DNA from: Thermoplasmata archaeon
Lineage (GTDB): Archaea; Thermoplasmatota; Thermoplasmata; Lutacidiplasmatales; UBA184
NCBI GenBank assembly: GCA_022750115.1
Contig: JAKIWI010000001.1
Location: 1-64,000, forward strand
Direction of reading: 5' to 3'
Length of the DNA stretch: 64,000 nucleotides
The translations under genes and the position numbers were made by a program. Positions 41,297 through 50,828 of this stretch are shown piece by piece (position 1 is the first letter of the stretch; each line of letters begins with the position of its first letter). The notes under the pieces were generated by a model that ran no database searches, was not told the DNA's origin, and was given only the letters and a program-made list of their open reading frames with translations.

Positions 41297-42297
41297 GCGG
41301 ACCGGGGCCGATCCCGCCGCAACGCGCGGGCGACCTCGTCGACGCCGCGAGCGCGCCCGCGGAGACGCGCCGCCTGCTCACCGACTGGGCCGCGTCGTTC
41401 GCGGCCCCGGATGGAACGTGGAATCCCGCGATGCTCGAGTGGGCCACCAAGGCCCTTGCCGACGGGCGTTTCATCGGTCGCTTGTGGGTGGGCCCGGGGG
41501 GGGACGAGGCGGTCGGCCTCGCCATCGGGTTGCCGCCGGGCGAGGTCGGGGGCCGCGTGGAGGTCGTCTCCCTGGACGAAGGGTTCCGCCACCCCGCGGC
41601 CCTCGCCACCTTCCTCCGACGACTGGATGCTCCGGACGCCTTCGGACCGCTCGTCGAGCTTCCCGACCGACCGCGAACGGTCGATGCGGCATCCTACGAG
41701 CCCGTGACACGGTCGCTCGGCCTCGTGCCGGTCGAACGGATCGACATGCGCTACCCGCCGGAGCGCCCCCGGCTCGTCATCGCGCCCGACCCGACGACTC
41801 GACTCCGGAACGCCCGGGCGGAGGACCTCGAGGGGATCGCGGCGCTCACCGTCCGCGCCTACGGCGACAACCCCGTCGACACGGCGCTGTTCCGTCGCTC
41901 CCGGGATCCCATGACCGATGCGCGCGTCGGGACGGCAGCGATCTTCGGGACCGCGGTCGGCGCGTGGCTTTCCTCGGCGTCGTTCGTCATCGAGCACGCC
42001 GGCTCCCTGGTGGGGGCCACCCTCGTGAACGAGCACGGGGGGGCGTTGATCACCCAGGTCATGGTCGACCCGAGCGCGCGAGGGCGGGGACACGCTTCCC
42101 GACTCATCGCGGCCAGTATCGCCGCCCTGCGACACGAGGGACGAGATGACATCCGCCTCGTGGTGACGCGGACGAACCGGCGGGCCGAACGCCTCTACCT
42201 CCACCTCGGATTCGTGCCGGACCCGAGCACCTCGGGTGCGAACTGGATCCATGCTGGAAGGCTCGGGCTCACGCCGAAGGACCTCGAAGGCAACTGA
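41293..42297 (+). CDS. GNAT acetyltransferase, probably tandem domain
   Basis: A 334-residue N-acetyltransferase-like protein. The C-terminal half (about 175-320) is a clear GNAT domain: RNARAEDLEGIAALTVRAYG, the strand-turn ITQVMVDPSARGRGHASRLI with the acetyl-CoA pyrophosphate loop, and RAERLYLHLGFV. The N-terminal half (about 40-165) has the size and pattern of a second, degenerate GNAT lobe (EAVGLAIGLPPGEVGG) without a clear CoA loop. The substrate is unknown. The GTG start overlaps the stop of the membrane hydrolase by four bases, so both are made together. Confidence 0.78.
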   Translation: MSGPGPIPPQRAGDLVDAASAPAETRRLLTDWAASFAAPDGTWNPAMLEWATKALADGRFIGRLWVGPGGDEAVGLAIGLPPGEVGGRVEVVSLDEGFRHPAALATFLRRLDAPDAFGPLVELPDRPRTVDAASYEPVTRSLGLVPVERIDMRYPPERPRLVIAPDPTTRLRNARAEDLEGIAALTVRAYGDNPVDTALFRRSRDPMTDARVGTAAIFGTAVGAWLSSASFVIEHAGSLVGATLVNEHGGALITQVMVDPSARGRGHASRLIAASIAALRHEGRDDIRLVVTRTNRRAERLYLHLGFVPDPSTSGANWIHAGRLGLTPKDLEGN

Positions 42298-42367
42298 CCT
42301 CGCACCCGTTCCCGTCCGTGCCGGTCCGGAACCGGCGGGCGTCCTCCCCCCGGGGGGGAGAACGACT

Positions 42368-45300
42368 ATGAAGGAACGCGGAGTCCCGCCGGCCAGACCC
42401 ATGGTTGGTGTGGCTCGATCGTTCCGGCTCGGCGTGCGCCTTCGCCGGATCCTCGTCGCGGTTGCGATCGTGGCGATCACCACGGCCAGTTACGCGGCGC
42501 TCCCGACCGGACTCTTCCCTCACGCCGTCACGCCAAGCCACCGGGCGGACGGCCACGTTCCCGCGAGCCACGCATCGGCTCCGGGCGCCCGACCGACCGC
42601 GGTCCGTACCCCGCCCGTCGCACCTTCCCCACTCGGGAAGACACCGCGGGTCGCCTACCACGTCGCCGGGCCGCACCCGCAGTCCTGGGGAGGGTCAACG
42701 CCGCCGGGCGCGCCGGCGCCCCGACCGACCGGTGCACTGGGGGCTCGCCTCTCGGACAACTCGTCCGGGCTGGACCAGCACTGCTACGGGGTGTGGCCGA
42801 CGCTCGGCGGCCAATCGCAGTACTACGAGGGTTGCTACGGGCACGACGAGCCCGGCATCGACCCGTACTCGAACCTCGTCGGGAGCGGCGGGAACGTCAG
42901 CTGGAACGTGACCCTGCCGGTCGACCGGAGCCCGACCCAGAACCAGTCCGACCTCTACGGCGCGATCTGGTTCTCGATGGGCCTCAACGACCCGTACGCC
43001 TGGATGAACACCTGCTTCCTCGAGCTCCAGTTCTACCCGGACTCGAGCTGGACCTCGCCGGGCCCGACCGACAACGGCCAATGGGCCGCTGCCGCCGTCG
43101 CTTGGCAGATCGAGGCGTCGACGGGTGCCGAGAACCCCTGCTTCTACCAGCCCCTACTGCTCGATGGGCATCCCGGGAACTTCTTCTCGATGACCCAGGG
43201 CGATACGATCAACGTCACGATGACCGGATGGTCCGGCGACGCGGCGGGCGAGTCGATCTCCGTCGCCGACGTATCGAGCAACCAGTCCTCGACCCTCAAT
43301 CTCTACAATGCGAGCGCGAACTATCCGCTGGACCCCTCGTACGCCACCAACTCCTGGACGAACGCCCTGTGGTGGACGCCGGGAGGTCAGCTCCCCATCT
43401 CGTTCGCGTTCGAGACCGGTCACGCCTCGAACCCCTCGTACCCGAGCAACAGCTCGTTCGGGGGCTGTTCGCCGGGGGCCCCGCCCTCGACCCCCACCGA
43501 CCCCGCGGTGCCGTGCCCGAGCTACGACCCCGGCGCGTGGGTGAACGACACGCTGCTCCCCTGGAAGATCGCGGCGCCGACGTTCTTCAACTCGAGCGCC
43601 CGGCAGCAGTCGACCCAGGTCGGCTTCACCCAGGACCTCGGGGCGCTCGACTATGTCGACGGAGGCGACGTGTTCGGGTCGTTCACGTTCACGTGCCTCG
43701 GCCACGAGACGAGCGCCTGGTGCAGCTACCCGTGGTTCAGCTACGCGTGCTCGGACCACGCCTTCAATTTCGGCGCGACCGACTACCCGACGACGAGCGT
43801 GGACTTCGGGAAGGCGCGCGAGTACCAGCCCCGGTCGACGCTCGACGCGGCCGGCTTGTCGTACTACCCCCCGTCGAACACCACCGTGCCCGCGTGCGGT
43901 GCCACGACCGCGACGGTGACGGTGCAGAACCTCTTCGGCCCCGAAGGGAACGTGTCGTTCCTCAATCAATGGATCACCGGGACCTCGACCGTCGCGTTCC
44001 CGGGGCTCTCGTTGGGCAATTACTCGATCTTCGCCCAGGCCGCGGCGGGATTGACCTTCGTGCGCTGGATCGCGAACGGCTCGGTGAGCGTCGCGAACCC
44101 GGGCGACGCGTCCACGAACCTTTGGGTCGCGGGGTCGGGGGGAGTCCTGGCCGTCTTCGGACCGGCGAATAGTACGACCGGCGTGTTCGCCAACATCACC
44201 TTCGCCTCCCCGACGACCGGCGCCACGTTCTCCGTCGTCACCGGAGCCGCCTCGGATCGGTTCGGCGTGGGTCACGACCCGCGTACGTGGGACGTCACCG
44301 CCGGGACGACCCTGCAGCTCCTGCCGGGACTCTACGCGATCCAAGGGCAGCCGCCGGCCGGCCACGATTTCGCCGGGTGGAGCGCCACGAGCGGCGTCCG
44401 GGTGGCCGCCGACGGGCTCCCCGACACCATCTTGGATGTGCCCGTCGGCGCGAACGCCACGCTCACCGCACATTACACGACGTCGACAACCGTCGCGTTC
44501 GTGGACCTCTTCGGCGACGGCCTGAACGGGTCGTTCGTTCTGAACGGTACGACCTACCCGTTGCTGGGGGTCGCGAGTCTTCCGGTCGGGAGTTACGACC
44601 TCGACTTCGTTCCCAGCCCCGGCTCGCACTTCCTGACCTGGTCGGTCGGCGGATCGGCGATGATGACCAACTTCTCGCAATCGACCCGCGTGACGTTCGA
44701 GGCGGGCAGTTCCGGGATCGTCGCGGTCGGCTATTCTTCCGTTCTCGTCCGGCTGCAGGACTCCGGCGGGCACGGGGAGATCGCCTGGAACACCTTGCAG
44801 AACCTCTCCGCCGTCTCCGTGCCGAGCGGGACGACCGTGGACGAGAACGTCACCGGGTTCGGGTTCGTAGGAATGACCGCCTCGGCCAGCCCGGGCTGGG
44901 TGTTCCGAAACTGGTCGGTGAACAACACGAGCGCCGCCGCCGTGATCCCGAACGCATCCTCGCCGTTCGTGGCGCTGGTGGTGAACACGAGCCACGGCGT
45001 CAGCGCCGTGACCGTGACGGCGAACTTTGCCGCGCTGGCCTCCGTGAGCCTCGCCTATTCGGTCACCCCGGTCTCCGGTGGGTTCGTGGATTTCGGATTC
45101 AACGCCACCTATCGCTCCACCGGGGTCGCCTCGCTTCCCCCGGGGGGGGCGGGGACGTTCGCGGTCGCGATCCCCAGCCCGGGATACGTCGTCTCCGGCG
45201 CCACGGCGCAGAACGCGACCCTGCACCTTGCTTCGTCGGCCGGACCGGGCACGCGACCGTGGGCCCGGTGGGAGTGGGTCGTGACCAACCTCTCGGCCAA

Positions 45301-46930
45301 CGCCTCCCTGATCGTTACGTTCTCGCCGCTCCTGTACCCGGTCACGTTCGTGGCCGACTCCCCGACGAGCATCGTCGGTGGGTTCGTCAACGGTTCCCTC
45401 CTCGGCAGCGGCGACACGGTGTGGCTCCGGAACGGCACCTACCCCGTCTCGGCGGTGGTGGCCTCCGGGGCGACGTTCTTGAAGTGGACCCCGTCCTCGC
45501 CGGGGCTTCGGGTCGCCCCGCCGGGGTCGAACGGGACGAACCTGACCGTCCTGGGCCCGGGGACGGTGTACGCCCTGGTCACGGGGGGAACGGTCGCGCC
45601 GGTCGTGAGCGCCTCGATCTCGCCGGGCCCGGCGACGCTCCTTCCCGGGGCCGCCGCCAACTTCTCGGTCACCGCGAGCTGCGCGGGCAACACCACCTGC
45701 GCTCCGGGCACCATCTACACGTGGTCGCTCTCCAACCCGACGGCGGGGTCGCTGAACCGCTCCTCGGGCGCAAACGTCCGGTTCACCGCGGCCGTCGTGT
45801 ACGCCAGCACCGACCTCGTCGTCGACGCCAGCCTCGGCGGAGCGATGGTGCGGAGCACGCCCGTCCTCGTCGCCGTCGTTCCGGCGCTCGTGGGTGCCCA
45901 GGTGAGCCCCCCGAGCACGAGCGTGTACGACGGCCAGGGCGTCGTTCTCGGCGCTGTGCTCACCTGCATGGCGAACCTGACGTGCCCGAGCGGAGGAGCG
46001 TTCGTCTGGAGCCTGGCCTCGCCGGCCCTCGGCTCGGTCGCCCCGCTCGGCGCGAACGGGAGCAGCCCGTCGACGGCGCGATTCACGGCGAGCCAGGACG
46101 TGGCCGGCGTCGAGAACCTCACGCTGTCGGTCGACCTCAACTCCGTTCGGATCAACGCGACCGCGCAAGTCTCGGTCGTGCGACCGCTCCTGACCGCCGT
46201 CAGCATCCGTCCGGTGTCGGTGACGGCGCGGGCGGGATCGCTCGTGAACCTGAGCGCGGCCGGGACCTGCACGCTCGACCTGCTCTGCCCCAGCCTCCCC
46301 GACTTCGCCTGGACCCTCTCCTCCCCGAGTCTCGGATCCCTCAGCATGGGCGGCGGCTCGCAGGTCCAATTCACGGCGGGGACTCTGAATGTGAGCGGCT
46401 GGCTGAACGTCACCGGGACGCTGAACGGCGTCACGATCGACGCCCCCGCCGTCCGGGTCGTCGTCGAAACGAGCCCGAGCGTGTTGACCTCGGTCCAGGT
46501 GACGCCGTCGCTGGCGACCCTGACGGTCGGCGCGACGGAGGCGTTCTCGGCCACGCTCACGTGCACTCCCTCGCCGTGCCCGGCGGGGGCGACGGTGGTC
46601 TGGGCCGTGGTTCCGGCCGTCGGCACGCTCTCGACGACGTCGGGGGACTCCACGATCCTCACCGCGACTCTCGTGGGGACTGCGACCGTCTACGCGAACG
46701 CGACCCTAGGAGGAACGACCGTCTCGGGTTCGGCGTCGCCCGTCGTGGTAGGTCCCTCGGGAACCCTCGGCTCGACCTCGACACCGTTCTATGACAATCC
46801 CCTCCTCTGGGCGGCGATCGTCGTCGTCGGCGTCGTGGTGATCGCCGCGGCGCTGCTCTGGCGGCGCGGTTCGTCGGGCGGCTCGGCGGCCCACAACGCG
46901 CCCGGACCGAGCGAGTCGGCGCGCCGCTAG
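42368..46930 (+). CDS. Giant anchored surface protein with W-repeats and four Cys-pair Ig-like repeats
   Basis: A 1520-residue exported protein. The N-terminus has a basic stretch and a hydrophobic signal/anchor at about 22-45, then a Pro/Ala linker. Residues about 138-500 form a Trp/Tyr-rich domain that I do not recognise (CYGVWPTLGGQSQYYEGC onward). Residues about 510-1075 contain repeats in which a Trp follows a glycine-rich turn (FVRWIANGS, FAGWSATSG, FLTWSVGGS, FRNWSVNN, FLKWTPSS), like the Trp repeats of bacterial surface proteins. Residues about 1080-1460 hold four ~95-residue Ig-like repeats, each with a Cys pair (C..N.TC, CMANLTC, CTLDLLC, CTPSPC) and W.L/W.V strand. A membrane helix near 1475-1498 ends it. 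The ATG at 42368 follows GGGGGGAG. Confidence 0.82.
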   Translation: MKERGVPPARPMVGVARSFRLGVRLRRILVAVAIVAITTASYAALPTGLFPHAVTPSHRADGHVPASHASAPGARPTAVRTPPVAPSPLGKTPRVAYHVAGPHPQSWGGSTPPGAPAPRPTGALGARLSDNSSGLDQHCYGVWPTLGGQSQYYEGCYGHDEPGIDPYSNLVGSGGNVSWNVTLPVDRSPTQNQSDLYGAIWFSMGLNDPYAWMNTCFLELQFYPDSSWTSPGPTDNGQWAAAAVAWQIEASTGAENPCFYQPLLLDGHPGNFFSMTQGDTINVTMTGWSGDAAGESISVADVSSNQSSTLNLYNASANYPLDPSYATNSWTNALWWTPGGQLPISFAFETGHASNPSYPSNSSFGGCSPGAPPSTPTDPAVPCPSYDPGAWVNDTLLPWKIAAPTFFNSSARQQSTQVGFTQDLGALDYVDGGDVFGSFTFTCLGHETSAWCSYPWFSYACSDHAFNFGATDYPTTSVDFGKAREYQPRSTLDAAGLSYYPPSNTTVPACGATTATVTVQNLFGPEGNVSFLNQWITGTSTVAFPGLSLGNYSIFAQAAAGLTFVRWIANGSVSVANPGDASTNLWVAGSGGVLAVFGPANSTTGVFANITFASPTTGATFSVVTGAASDRFGVGHDPRTWDVTAGTTLQLLPGLYAIQGQPPAGHDFAGWSATSGVRVAADGLPDTILDVPVGANATLTAHYTTSTTVAFVDLFGDGLNGSFVLNGTTYPLLGVASLPVGSYDLDFVPSPGSHFLTWSVGGSAMMTNFSQSTRVTFEAGSSGIVAVGYSSVLVRLQDSGGHGEIAWNTLQNLSAVSVPSGTTVDENVTGFGFVGMTASASPGWVFRNWSVNNTSAAAVIPNASSPFVALVVNTSHGVSAVTVTANFAALASVSLAYSVTPVSGGFVDFGFNATYRSTGVASLPPGGAGTFAVAIPSPGYVVSGATAQNATLHLASSAGPGTRPWARWEWVVTNLSANASLIVTFSPLLYPVTFVADSPTSIVGGFVNGSLLGSGDTVWLRNGTYPVSAVVASGATFLKWTPSSPGLRVAPPGSNGTNLTVLGPGTVYALVTGGTVAPVVSASISPGPATLLPGAAANFSVTASCAGNTTCAPGTIYTWSLSNPTAGSLNRSSGANVRFTAAVVYASTDLVVDASLGGAMVRSTPVLVAVVPALVGAQVSPPSTSVYDGQGVVLGAVLTCMANLTCPSGGAFVWSLASPALGSVAPLGANGSSPSTARFTASQDVAGVENLTLSVDLNSVRINATAQVSVVRPLLTAVSIRPVSVTARAGSLVNLSAAGTCTLDLLCPSLPDFAWTLSSPSLGSLSMGGGSQVQFTAGTLNVSGWLNVTGTLNGVTIDAPAVRVVVETSPSVLTSVQVTPSLATLTVGATEAFSATLTCTPSPCPAGATVVWAVVPAVGTLSTTSGDSTILTATLVGTATVYANATLGGTTVSGSASPVVVGPSGTLGSTSTPFYDNPLLWAAIVVVGVVVIAAALLWRRGSSGGSAAHNAPGPSESARR

Positions 46931-46970
46931 CGAACCGGGACGATCGGACTCCCGCGGACCGGTCGCCGCG

Positions 46971-48710
46971 CTAGGCGGCGGCGGGCGAGGCCGGCCGGAG
47001 GGGCGGCATCGCCGTCGCCTCGAGCACGGACGTCGGCACGGCGGCGAGCGCCTCGCGGTGCTCCCGGACGATCTGCTCGTAGGTCTCCGCGAGGCGCCGG
47101 GTTCCCTTCGCCCCCAGCCAGCCCGCCTGCTCGAGTTCGGTCAGCCCCGCATGGAGCCGGCGGTCGAGGTCGAGGTCGACCAGCACGTCCGCCCCGCGGA
47201 CGATCTCGGTGGTGGCCTGCGCCAGCCACGGGTCGGTCGCGATCGCGTCCTCGATGGTCCTACGAAGGGCACCCTCGAACAGCGCGGTCCGCGGCTCGAG
47301 AGCGACGACAGAGCCGCCGAACAGGGCGCGGAAGGTGGACGCCGTGTTGGCCCGCTGGCGCGGTTGCATCGGCGGGAACACGGCGACGCGCGTGCCGTGG
47401 GGACCGCGCAGCAGCGCCATCCAGAGGGGGAACCAGACGACGCGCGTGCTCGGGATCCCCTCGGGAGAGACGAAGTACTGCTGCAGCGCGCCGCGTTGCT
47501 GGCGGCGGGCCGCGAGGTGCCCCTCGAGCGCGTCCATGACATCGTGCCCGACGGCCCCGAGCCGGTCGCGGAACAGTTCGCGCCCGGCGAGCCGGTCGGC
47601 CTCCGTGTACGCGACGGCGGTGACGCGTCCCGTCAGGGCGACGAGCGCGTTGCGCTGGCGCTCGTGGAGCGCCTCGAGACGCTCGAGCGACTCGCGCACG
47701 GCCCGCTCCGAATCGTGGACCGAGGCTTTGGCGCGCCGGCCGCGATCGCGGTGGGGTGCGGCGTCCGTTCCCCGGTCGAGCGAGCGCGATGCGAGCGACG
47801 CGGAGGTCCGCTGGTCGATGGTCCCGCGCGCCACGGTTGCCTGGCTTTCGCGGATGAGCTCGGACTCCCGCCGCAGCTCGGTGAGGACCGCGCTGTGGAG
47901 CCGTTCGGACTCGCGGGAGAGGTCGGAGCGGGCCCGCTGGAGATGGACCTCGCCCTCGCGCTGGACCTGCTCGGTCTCGGCATCGACGGTGACGAGCGCT
48001 CCCCCGAGGCAGTCGGCGACCTTCCCCCGGAGCCCGTCGAGCTGGACGAGCTCGGAGTCGAACCGGTCGACCCAGCGCGCGATCTGCTCGACCGCCGAGG
48101 CGTACCAGGAGTACTCGTGGCGCGCTGGGAGGAAGCCCGGATGCGAGGTCTGCGGCTCCCTCGGGAAGCTCGCCTGGGCGAGGACATCGAAGAGGAGCGG
48201 AGGGTCGACGGGGAGGAATCCCTCCACCGTGAGGACGTCGGAGCCCGGATCGGCGAGGAACCGGGGCTGCAGCTCTCCGAGGGTCGCCAGCAGGTCGACG
48301 GGGTCCCGCGGGACGTCGAGCGCCTCGTGGATCGGCCCGAGCGACGGGAGGAGCGAATGGCGGAACGTCCTCCGCCAGACTCCGGTCCCGTCGAACAGCG
48401 CGATGCGCCCCGGGGTCGGCGCCGGCAGGACCGCGATCGGCCAGTAGACGTTCGCGACCGCGTCGACGGCCTCCCGGGCCCCGAGCCCGAAGCGGGTCGC
48501 GAGGCTCGTCCGCTCGGCCTCGACGCACGCGAGGATCGTGGCGAGCACGACCGACTCCGACAGCTCGCGCGGGTCCCCGTCGGGCCCTGCGCCGAGCGCG
48601 AACCCCAGCGTCACCTCGCCGGTGTCGTCCGCGCGAAGTCGGGGGGGTACGGCGGGGTGGCTCACCGACGAGAACCGGGCCTCTCGGCTACCCGGAAGAA
48701 CTGCGGCCAT
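46971..48710 (-). CDS. Unrecognised cytosolic protein with central coiled coil
   Basis: A 579-residue protein without signal or membrane helix. The N-terminal ~215 residues look globular (VYWPIAVLPAPTPGRIALFDGTG). Residues about 220-375 are charged and helical with heptad spacing (REGEVHLQRARSDLSRESE; RAVRESLERLEALHERQRNAL), a likely coiled coil. A globular C-terminal part has VVWFPLWMALLRGPHGTRVAVFPP and a final helix bundle. I do not recognise a family; a lipid-binding, chaperone or structural role cannot be told apart. The start at 48710 is chosen because TTTATAC lies 28 bases upstream, replacing a longer frame that would start inside the promoter. No operon partners. Confidence 0.65.
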   Translation of the reverse strand: MAAVLPGSREARFSSVSHPAVPPRLRADDTGEVTLGFALGAGPDGDPRELSESVVLATILACVEAERTSLATRFGLGAREAVDAVANVYWPIAVLPAPTPGRIALFDGTGVWRRTFRHSLLPSLGPIHEALDVPRDPVDLLATLGELQPRFLADPGSDVLTVEGFLPVDPPLLFDVLAQASFPREPQTSHPGFLPARHEYSWYASAVEQIARWVDRFDSELVQLDGLRGKVADCLGGALVTVDAETEQVQREGEVHLQRARSDLSRESERLHSAVLTELRRESELIRESQATVARGTIDQRTSASLASRSLDRGTDAAPHRDRGRRAKASVHDSERAVRESLERLEALHERQRNALVALTGRVTAVAYTEADRLAGRELFRDRLGAVGHDVMDALEGHLAARRQQRGALQQYFVSPEGIPSTRVVWFPLWMALLRGPHGTRVAVFPPMQPRQRANTASTFRALFGGSVVALEPRTALFEGALRRTIEDAIATDPWLAQATTEIVRGADVLVDLDLDRRLHAGLTELEQAGWLGAKGTRRLAETYEQIVREHREALAAVPTSVLEATAMPPLRPASPAAA

Positions 48711-48734
48711 GGTTCGCAGAAGGTGGCTCAATAC

Positions 48735-48741
48735 GTATAAA
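48735..48741 (-). promoter_or_regulatory. TATA box of the coiled-coil protein gene
   Basis: The reverse strand reads TTTATAC, centred about 28 bases before the ATG at 48710, a leaderless arrangement. Confidence 0.6.
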
Positions 48742-48804
48742 CCCACACGCTCGAATCGCGCGGGGCCGTCGGGGCCTGCGCCGGGAACCCGCTCGCCGCG
48801 GTGC

Positions 48805-48826
48805 TCGCGTACGCTATCCTACGCGA
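48805..48826. promoter_or_regulatory. Inverted repeat upstream of the alpha/beta hydrolase gene
   Basis: TCGCGTA-CGCTATCC-TACGCGA is a 7-bp inverted repeat with an 8-base centre, 27-48 bases before the ATG at 48853. Its left half shares the 9-mer CGTACGCTA with the inverted repeat at 26316. It may be a regulator site overlapping the promoter. Confidence 0.3.
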
Positions 48827-48852
48827 ACGGTGCCGGGTCGGGACGTCCACCT

Positions 48853-49668
48853 ATGCCCGTCGCGTCGAACGGTCTCGCCTACGACCTCGTCGGGGAGGGG
48901 ACCGAGCCGATCGTCCTCGTTCACGGCTCGTGGTCGGACCGCTCGTCGTGGGACCCGCTCGTCCCGGTTCTCTCCGAATCGTTCCGGATCCTCCGCTACG
49001 ACCGGCGCGGCCACGGGGAGAGCCCCGCGCTGCCCGGCCTTCGCTCGGTCGCCTGGGAGGCCGACGAGCTGGGGGAGCTCCTCTCCGACGCAGACCACTT
49101 CCCCGCGCACGTCCTCGGGATCTCCTACGGCGCCGCCGTCGCCCTCTCGCTGACGATCCGCCGCCCGGAGCTCATCCGGAGCGTCATCGTGCACGAGCCC
49201 CCGTTGGTCGCCTTCCCCGCCGTCGAGAACGACCCCGAGATGCGCACCGCGCGGCGGGAGCTCGAGGAGTATGCGAAGCGATTCCGGCATTCCGCTCCCC
49301 CCGACGCGGCTCGGGAGTTCGCGGAGCGCTACGTCACCGGCCCGGGAGGATTCGACCGACTTCCCCCGCAGACCCAGAGCGCCTTCACCGAGGGCGCACC
49401 GAGCTGGCCCGACGAGCTCGGCGCCCTGGTGCGGGCCGACGTCGACCCCGGACTCTTGGGAGGCATCGACCTCCCGGCGCTCGTGTCCCGCGGGACCGTG
49501 AGCCCCCGCTACCTCTCCCACATCGCCGACGCCGTCGCGAAGGCGCTCCCGAACGCGGTCAGCCGTGACCTGGTCGGAGCGGGGCACTTTCCCCACGTGA
49601 GCCACCCCGCGCTCTACGGCGGGACCGTGCTCGCGTTCGCCCTCGAGCGGAACGTCCCCGTCTCCTGA
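48853..49668 (+). CDS. Alpha/beta hydrolase
   Basis: A 271-residue alpha/beta-hydrolase-fold enzyme. VLVHGSWSDRSSW (oxyanion-hole HG) near residue 21, YDRRGHGES, the nucleophile elbow GISYGAA near 94, and the catalytic His in GAGHFPHVSHP near 247 are present. The acid is likely the Asp/Glu after the sixth strand. There is no signal peptide, so it is cytosolic. Substrate class (esterase, peptidase, lactonase) cannot be told from these motifs. It is divergent from the coiled-coil gene with an inverted repeat in the spacer, and converges on the MOSC gene. Confidence 0.85.
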   Translation: MPVASNGLAYDLVGEGTEPIVLVHGSWSDRSSWDPLVPVLSESFRILRYDRRGHGESPALPGLRSVAWEADELGELLSDADHFPAHVLGISYGAAVALSLTIRRPELIRSVIVHEPPLVAFPAVENDPEMRTARRELEEYAKRFRHSAPPDAAREFAERYVTGPGGFDRLPPQTQSAFTEGAPSWPDELGALVRADVDPGLLGGIDLPALVSRGTVSPRYLSHIADAVAKALPNAVSRDLVGAGHFPHVSHPALYGGTVLAFALERNVPVS

Positions 49669-49686
49669 GCGGCCTCCTGGGGGGGA

Positions 49687-50238
49687 TCAGCCCGAGTGGG
49701 CTCGCCGCCGAAAGTCGGCGAGGACCGTGGGCGCGGCAGGGTCGCTCACGAGCACCCGCACCTCGTCCCCCGCCATGATCCGACCGGTCGACCGGATCGC
49801 CAAGTAGAACCCGGAGCGGGCGTTGGCGAGCATCCGGGTCGTCATGTCGTCCCTCGCGAACCGTGCGTTGAGCTTCGCGCAGGGGAGTCGCGGTCGAGTC
49901 ACGGCCAGTTCCGCCGTCCCAATCCCGAGGAGATCCCCGATCCGGATCGCGTCCTCGTGCGCCCCCTCGAGGCTCAGGTTCTCCCCGAACGTGCCCCAGG
50001 GCAATTCGGAGATTCCAAGCTCGGTCCGCCAAGGGTCGTAGTGCTCGGTCGGATAGGCGTAGACGGCCTTGTCGGGACCGCCGTGGACCCGGCGGTCCGC
50101 GCAGTCGTCGCCCGCGAGGCGCTCTTTTCCGACGGCGACCGACCCCAGGACCGGTCGTTTTCGGATCGCGCTCGTGGACGGGCGACCCCCCACGACGAGC
50201 GGTTCGGCCAGGCCGACGTTGACCGAGACCACCCTCAT
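49687..50238 (-). CDS. MOSC domain protein (YiiM-like)
   Basis: A 183-residue MOSC-domain protein. MOSC domains bind sulfur and molybdenum cofactor; stand-alone members (YiiM type) reduce N-hydroxylated compounds or deliver sulfur. Visible blocks are VHGGPDKAVYAYPTEHY, WGTFGENLSLEG and RPRLPCAKLNARF, with the conserved Cys. The start at 50238 overlaps the stop of the GNAT gene (ATGA). It is the last gene of the seven-gene AIM24 operon. A functional tie to AIM24 proteins is suggested only by gene order. Confidence 0.85.
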   Translation of the reverse strand: MRVVSVNVGLAEPLVVGGRPSTSAIRKRPVLGSVAVGKERLAGDDCADRRVHGGPDKAVYAYPTEHYDPWRTELGISELPWGTFGENLSLEGAHEDAIRIGDLLGIGTAELAVTRPRLPCAKLNARFARDDMTTRMLANARSGFYLAIRSTGRIMAGDEVRVLVSDPAAPTVLADFRRRAHSG

Positions 50239-50795
50239 CCCCGTCGGGCCTCCATCGCCGCGCGCGAGCGGAGCATGCGCCGCCGCTCGGTCGCCGTGAG
50301 CGGAAACTGCATCTCGGTCGTCGGGAGGAACCCCATTCGCGCGTAGACGCCCCGCCCCATCGCGGAGGCATGGAGGCCGACCCTTCCGTAGCCGAGACGG
50401 CGCGACAGGGCGGACACTTGGTTCACAATGTCCGTCGCCACGCCCCGTCCTCTCGCAGCGGGAACGGTGTACATCGACAAGATGTAGGGGGAACGTCGAG
50501 CGGGCGACCCGGGCCCGGGGTGGCTCGGCCGGAACCAGACCGCCCCGGTGCCCATCGCGACCCCCTTCGCGTCCTCGGCGACGAATGCGACCAACTCCGC
50601 GCTGACGAGACGGGGCACCAGCCAGGCGAGGTACTCGGGACCGTGGCGAGCCAAAGCCGCGCGCGAGCGGCCGCCCATCTCGCGGAACATTGCGACCCGG
50701 TGCGCGACCAACAGGTCGACGTCCTCGAGGGTCGCCCGGCGCAGGCGCGGATTCGGCGGGGCCGCATTGCGGGGGGAAGTCACAGCGCCTCCCAT
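50235..50795 (-). CDS. GNAT acetyltransferase
   Basis: A 186-residue single-domain GNAT. RRATLEDVDLLVAHR opens the fold, AFVAEDAKGVAMGTGAVW is the central strand pair, and ILSMYTVPAARGRGVATDIV contains the acetyl-CoA loop (RGRGVA), followed by GLHASAMGRGVYARMGF. The acceptor is unknown. It begins 33 bases after the preceding gene of the AIM24 operon and overlaps the MOSC gene by four bases. The first 14 residues are low complexity, so a slightly later start is possible. Confidence 0.83.
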   Translation of the reverse strand: MGGAVTSPRNAAPPNPRLRRATLEDVDLLVAHRVAMFREMGGRSRAALARHGPEYLAWLVPRLVSAELVAFVAEDAKGVAMGTGAVWFRPSHPGPGSPARRSPYILSMYTVPAARGRGVATDIVNQVSALSRRLGYGRVGLHASAMGRGVYARMGFLPTTEMQFPLTATERRRMLRSRAAMEARRG

Positions 50796-50828
50796 CGGGG
50801 CCGGACCGATAACACTGGGGTGGGTCGC

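Noticed and set aside
43154-46369. A ~1000-codon open frame antisense to the giant surface protein
   Set aside because: Same low-complexity Arg/Gly/Glu composition, no start signal, and the sense strand has a signal peptide, repeats and an anchor.
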